From a bacterium D16-56 (GTDB taxonomy: Bacteria; Bacillota; Clostridia; Lachnospirales; Lachnospiraceae), in contig RAYY01000045.1 of assembly GCA_003611875.1 (NCBI GenBank), positions 1 through 35,677 of the forward strand: 35,677 nucleotides of DNA, given 5' to 3'. The notes beneath the pieces were generated by a model. The model had not been told where the DNA came from, did no database searches, and saw only the letters and a list, made by a program, of their open reading frames with translations. Below are positions 33,210 through 35,677 of the stretch, piece after piece (the stretch's first letter is position 1; every line of letters begins with the position of its first letter). The position numbers and the translations under genes are program-made.

Positions 33210-34033
33210 ATTTTAAGCACCTCCAACTCCTTCTCAATCGGTATTCCCTTATATATATCTGTATTGTTTCTATTGTTTTCAATCAGGCTGCTCACAGTGT
33301 CCATGGCTTTTTTTGTACTGTCATATAGGCTGTTTCCCTCCATCAGTTTTCCCAATAAAACGGAAGAAAAAATATCGCCCGTACCCGGAAACCTGACCGG
33401 AATGTTATAAAAAGGAATTGTAAATCTTTGTTTCGTTTTATGATCGAAGCCTGCAACCACATCTTTGCCATCCTGCTGAATGCTTGTGATGATTACCGAT
33501 TTTGCGCCCATATTACCAAGCCTTTGAATCATTTCATCTACCTCCGAGATTGTTGCAGATTCATGATACTCCACTCCTGTAAGTCTGGCCGCTTCAGTAT
33601 AATTTGGTACAATATAATCGGCTACTCCTACCAGTTTCTTCATATGTGCAACCGTTTGCTCTGTAACTCCATTGTACAGGGTTCCTTCATCTCCCATAAT
33701 TGGATCAACAAATATCAGGGTTCCTTTCATGCTTTCCTTTCGACAAAATTCTTCTATGATTTTTACCTGCTCCTCTGAAACAATAAAGCCTGTCGCTATC
33801 ACATCAAAGCAGAATCCCAATTCCTCCCATACTTTAATAGTGTTCTTCATATAATCTGTTGTTTCAAGAATATCGAATTTGCCATAATCCAACGTATTTG
33901 ATACTAACGCAGTGGGAAGATTATATATTTGGTACCCCATATATGACATCAATGGAAGCATGACCGATAATGCCACCTTTCCATATCCTGCCAGATCATT
34001 TATCAACAATACTTGCTTGCCCATTTTCATCAT
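33206..34033 (-). CDS. pdxY: Pyridoxal/pyridoxamine kinase
   Basis: 275 aa, ribokinase (PfkB) fold in the PdxK/PdxY branch: LINDLAGYGKVALSVMLPLM near the start, DPIMGDEGTLYNG (Mg/phosphate), YIVPNYTEAARLTG and the anion-hole motif PVRFPGTGDIFSSVLLGKL with catalytic Asp. Salvages B6 vitamers to PLP. ATG 34033 or 34024 could start it. A consensus promoter at 34070-34098 lies upstream. Confidence 0.9.
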   Translation of the reverse strand: MMKMGKQVLLINDLAGYGKVALSVMLPLMSYMGYQIYNLPTALVSNTLDYGKFDILETTDYMKNTIKVWEELGFCFDVIATGFIVSEEQVKIIEEFCRKESMKGTLIFVDPIMGDEGTLYNGVTEQTVAHMKKLVGVADYIVPNYTEAARLTGVEYHESATISEVDEMIQRLGNMGAKSVIITSIQQDGKDVVAGFDHKTKQRFTIPFYNIPVRFPGTGDIFSSVLLGKLMEGNSLYDSTKKAMDTVSSLIENNRNNTDIYKGIPIEKELEVLKI

Positions 34034-34069
34034 GCCTTTCAGTTAATTCAATTCATCTATAATGAAATA

Positions 34070-34098
34070 ATTATATACAGGGAGCAGGTTTTCGTCAA
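34070..34098 (-). promoter_or_regulatory. Promoter of the pdxY operon
   Basis: TTGACG (34098-34093), 17-nt spacer, TATAAT (34075-34070). It gives a leader of about 30 nt before the pdxY ATG. Confidence 0.8.
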
Positions 34099-34217
34099 GA
34101 TTTGTGTATACAAGCACCAATATATACATTAAATATCCGCCACACTCCGGAATTTTATGGATTTCTGTTACGTGACTGCTTTTATTGACTTTACCCATTT
34201 CACTCAATCCGAAATTC

Positions 34218-34481
34218 TTATCCCCTGTTCTGCAACTCCCGTAAATGTCTAAGCTGAGCTTCGCTTAATGTTCTCGGTTTCCCAATCCTGACAAGATTTT
34301 TGGGTAAAACATAGGTCTTACTTACTTCCGTCCATGACTTTAACCTTATTACCTCTGGAAACTCTTTACATAGCTTATCCATTTTCCGTATCCATGCCAG
34401 ATTAGCTGTGTAAATTGTTGCTTCGCTTTCATCTGCATTAAAGTTGATAACAACCTCCTGCTCATATCTTGATAATTTCAT
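34218..34481 (-). CDS. Small conserved protein, 87 aa
   Basis: Start at ATG 34481 with a GAAAGGAGC site; the frame is open to 34655 but without any other site. Reads KLSRYEQEVVINFNADESEA then YTANLAWIRKMDKLCKEFPE and SKTYVLPKNLVRIGKPRTLS. I recall this type in clostridial mobile regions, as a small alpha/beta protein of unknown role. Four GGTACC-like boxes just upstream suggest regulation. Confidence 0.7.
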   Translation of the reverse strand: MKLSRYEQEVVINFNADESEATIYTANLAWIRKMDKLCKEFPEVIRLKSWTEVSKTYVLPKNLVRIGKPRTLSEAQLRHLRELQNRG

Positions 34482-34498
34482 TCCATGCTCCTTTCTCC

Positions 34499-34546
34499 AG
34501 TACCGAAACTGGCACCAATCCAATTTAACGGTACCCTTCCGGTACC
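34499..34546 (-). promoter_or_regulatory. GGTACC-like box array upstream of the 87-aa gene
   Basis: Minus-strand GGTACC (34546-34541), GGTACC (34535-34530), GGTGCC (34516-34511) and GGTACT (34504-34499), with 11, 19 and 12 nt between starts. Probable operator of an unknown repressor. Confidence 0.5.
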
Positions 34547-34864
34547 AAATAAATATACTCAATCTTGGGCGGTTTTCTATCATTGCTGTTTTCCCCTTGC
34601 TGTTTCCTGACAGGCAACCCTTGTCGGCACTGTGTCGTCCAATATTGGCGCTCAAATTTTCTTAAAATTGGTCTTGGCGGTTTATATCAGCTTGGACAGT
34701 CATTCAGTTGTACTGTCATTATCCAACAAAACGCCCTGCTTTCCCGTATATCCACCATGTCAGAAATCTTCCAAAAAACAGATTTTTTCTATCATGCTGG
34801 AAATTTTCGGTAGGAATCCGCCTGTTTGTGTGATATTCTGTTTTCGTAAAGGAGAGATTTATCT
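34547..34864. other. Gap between the 87-aa gene and the XRE regulator
   Basis: About 320 bases without a supported gene; the plus-strand frames here (34565-34813, 34632-34868) have no ribosome site. TGATATTCT near 34828 may be the -10 of the XRE gene. Confidence 0.4.
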
Positions 34865-35650
34865 ATGAAAACGCAATTAAGCATACAGGAACGCCTGAAA
34901 GACCTGCGTGTAGAAAAGGGAATGACTTTAGAACAACTGTCACAGCAGACAAAAATTCCTGCTTCCACGCTTGGCTCTTATGAATCTGATGATTATAAAG
35001 AAATACCCCATAGGAACATCATCGAATTAGCAAAATTCTATGAAGTATCAACGGATTATCTGCTTGGTATGACTGAAAACAGACAGCTTGACAACATTGC
35101 CCTGTCCAATCTGCACCTGAGTGACGCTGCCCTGACACTTCTCAAAGACCGCAAAATCAACACACTGCTCCTGTCAGAGCTTATCACTCATGAACAGTTC
35201 CGAAAACTCATGCTTGACTTGGAGATATATGTTGACGGTCTTGCTGATATGCAGATCAAATCACTTAATTTTGTGGTGGACACAAGCAGAAAGGCACTGA
35301 TGAAGCGGCACAATCCTGATGAATACAACCTGCAATTAAACACGCTGAAAGCACAGCACCTTGAACTGAATGAATACTTTTCCCATGTGATTGATGACGA
35401 TATGCACGCCATTATCAAAGACATCAGGAATGCCCATAAAGGCGATATTGATTCTGCCCCTCCTAAGACCATAACCGAACATTGGGAAGAAATTCTTGAA
35501 AAAGCTGAAAACTTTGCAGGCACTTCCAAACAGAAACTTGCTTACATATTCACCCAATTTCTAAAGATTAAACCAACCGAAAAGAATATTGATGATATGG
35601 CAGATATTGTGGATTTGTTACGCGATAGAACGCCATTTTGCCGGGGTTAG
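34865..35650 (+). CDS. XRE-family transcriptional regulator
   Basis: 261 aa with an AAAGGAGAG site 10 nt before ATG. Residues about 8-66 are a Cro/C1 HTH: ERLKDLRVEKGMTLEQLSQQ, TKIPASTLGSYESDDYKEIP and VSTDYLLGMTENR. The remaining 190 residues are helical (SDAALTLLKDRKINTLLLSE, SHVIDDDMHAIIKDIRNAHK) and probably serve for dimerisation or ligand sensing. Such long XRE proteins are often found at mobile-element borders. Ends 27 bases before the window edge. Confidence 0.85.
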   Translation: MKTQLSIQERLKDLRVEKGMTLEQLSQQTKIPASTLGSYESDDYKEIPHRNIIELAKFYEVSTDYLLGMTENRQLDNIALSNLHLSDAALTLLKDRKINTLLLSELITHEQFRKLMLDLEIYVDGLADMQIKSLNFVVDTSRKALMKRHNPDEYNLQLNTLKAQHLELNEYFSHVIDDDMHAIIKDIRNAHKGDIDSAPPKTITEHWEEILEKAENFAGTSKQKLAYIFTQFLKIKPTEKNIDDMADIVDLLRDRTPFCRG

Positions 35651-35677
35651 GTATAAATCCCTGTCCCCGGCAAAAGT

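Noticed and set aside
34043-34198. 51-codon minus-strand frame upstream of pdxY
   Set aside because: Weak ribosome site and it covers the consensus promoter of pdxY.

Overview
The window looks like chromosome of a gut-type Clostridia, most likely Lachnospiraceae. The genes are of low-to-mid GC Firmicutes type with AGGAGG-like ribosome sites, and include a Tn916/Tn1549-type Int/Xis pair, a MobC/relaxase pair, TnpV and serine-recombinase fragments, a holin-like small toxin, and fermentative L-lactate dehydrogenase with ferredoxin. This assignment rests on recalled family resemblance; no search was run.

Layout. 1-3.1 kb: an SMI1/KNR4-like gene, an unrecognised gene and a decayed VncRS-like two-component pair (start codon lost, DNA-binding domain deleted, kinase cut short). 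3.5-15 kb: a scrapyard of mobile-element pieces (XRE stub, transposase remnant, serine recombinase, tnpV, group II intron 5' end, topB, PD-(D/E)XK nuclease family) with islands of intact genes: a DJ-1/PfpI gene divergent from a WYL regulator, an AraC/GyrI/ABC-transporter cluster whose regulator is frameshifted, and a small type I-like toxin locus. This segment is bounded by two copies (36/38 identical) of a 38-bp sequence, the second of which lies next to the integrase.

15-27 kb: a truncated Tn1549-like element read mostly leftwards: int, xis, an HTH gene, a sigma factor and a 36-aa peptide gene, then a complete phosphate cassette pstS-pstC-pstA-pstB-phoU-phoP-phoR in the place where such elements carry cargo, then an XRE regulator with a premature stop, a probable oriT, mobC and a relaxase whose 3' end is lost at about 27039. 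A Pho-box promoter (four 11-nt-spaced repeats, then a -10) precedes pstS. A second copy with the same spacing sits beyond the 3' end of phoR and points into the element's own regulatory genes, so phosphate starvation may be wired into the element or may drive a short RNA.

27-34 kb: a leftward operon with hemerythrin, DUF1858, DUF2249, cupin, ferredoxin and L-lactate dehydrogenase genes, divergent from a Crp/Fnr-family regulator. A perfect 16-bp palindrome lies about 41.5 nt upstream of the predicted operon start, the classical class II activator position. I read this as a nitrosative/oxidative stress regulon. It is followed by an HD-domain gene, a TIGR04076 gene, a pyridoxal/pyridoxamine kinase, a small conserved gene with repeated GGTACC-like sites upstream, and an XRE regulator at the right edge. 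No rRNA, tRNA or CRISPR array was seen.
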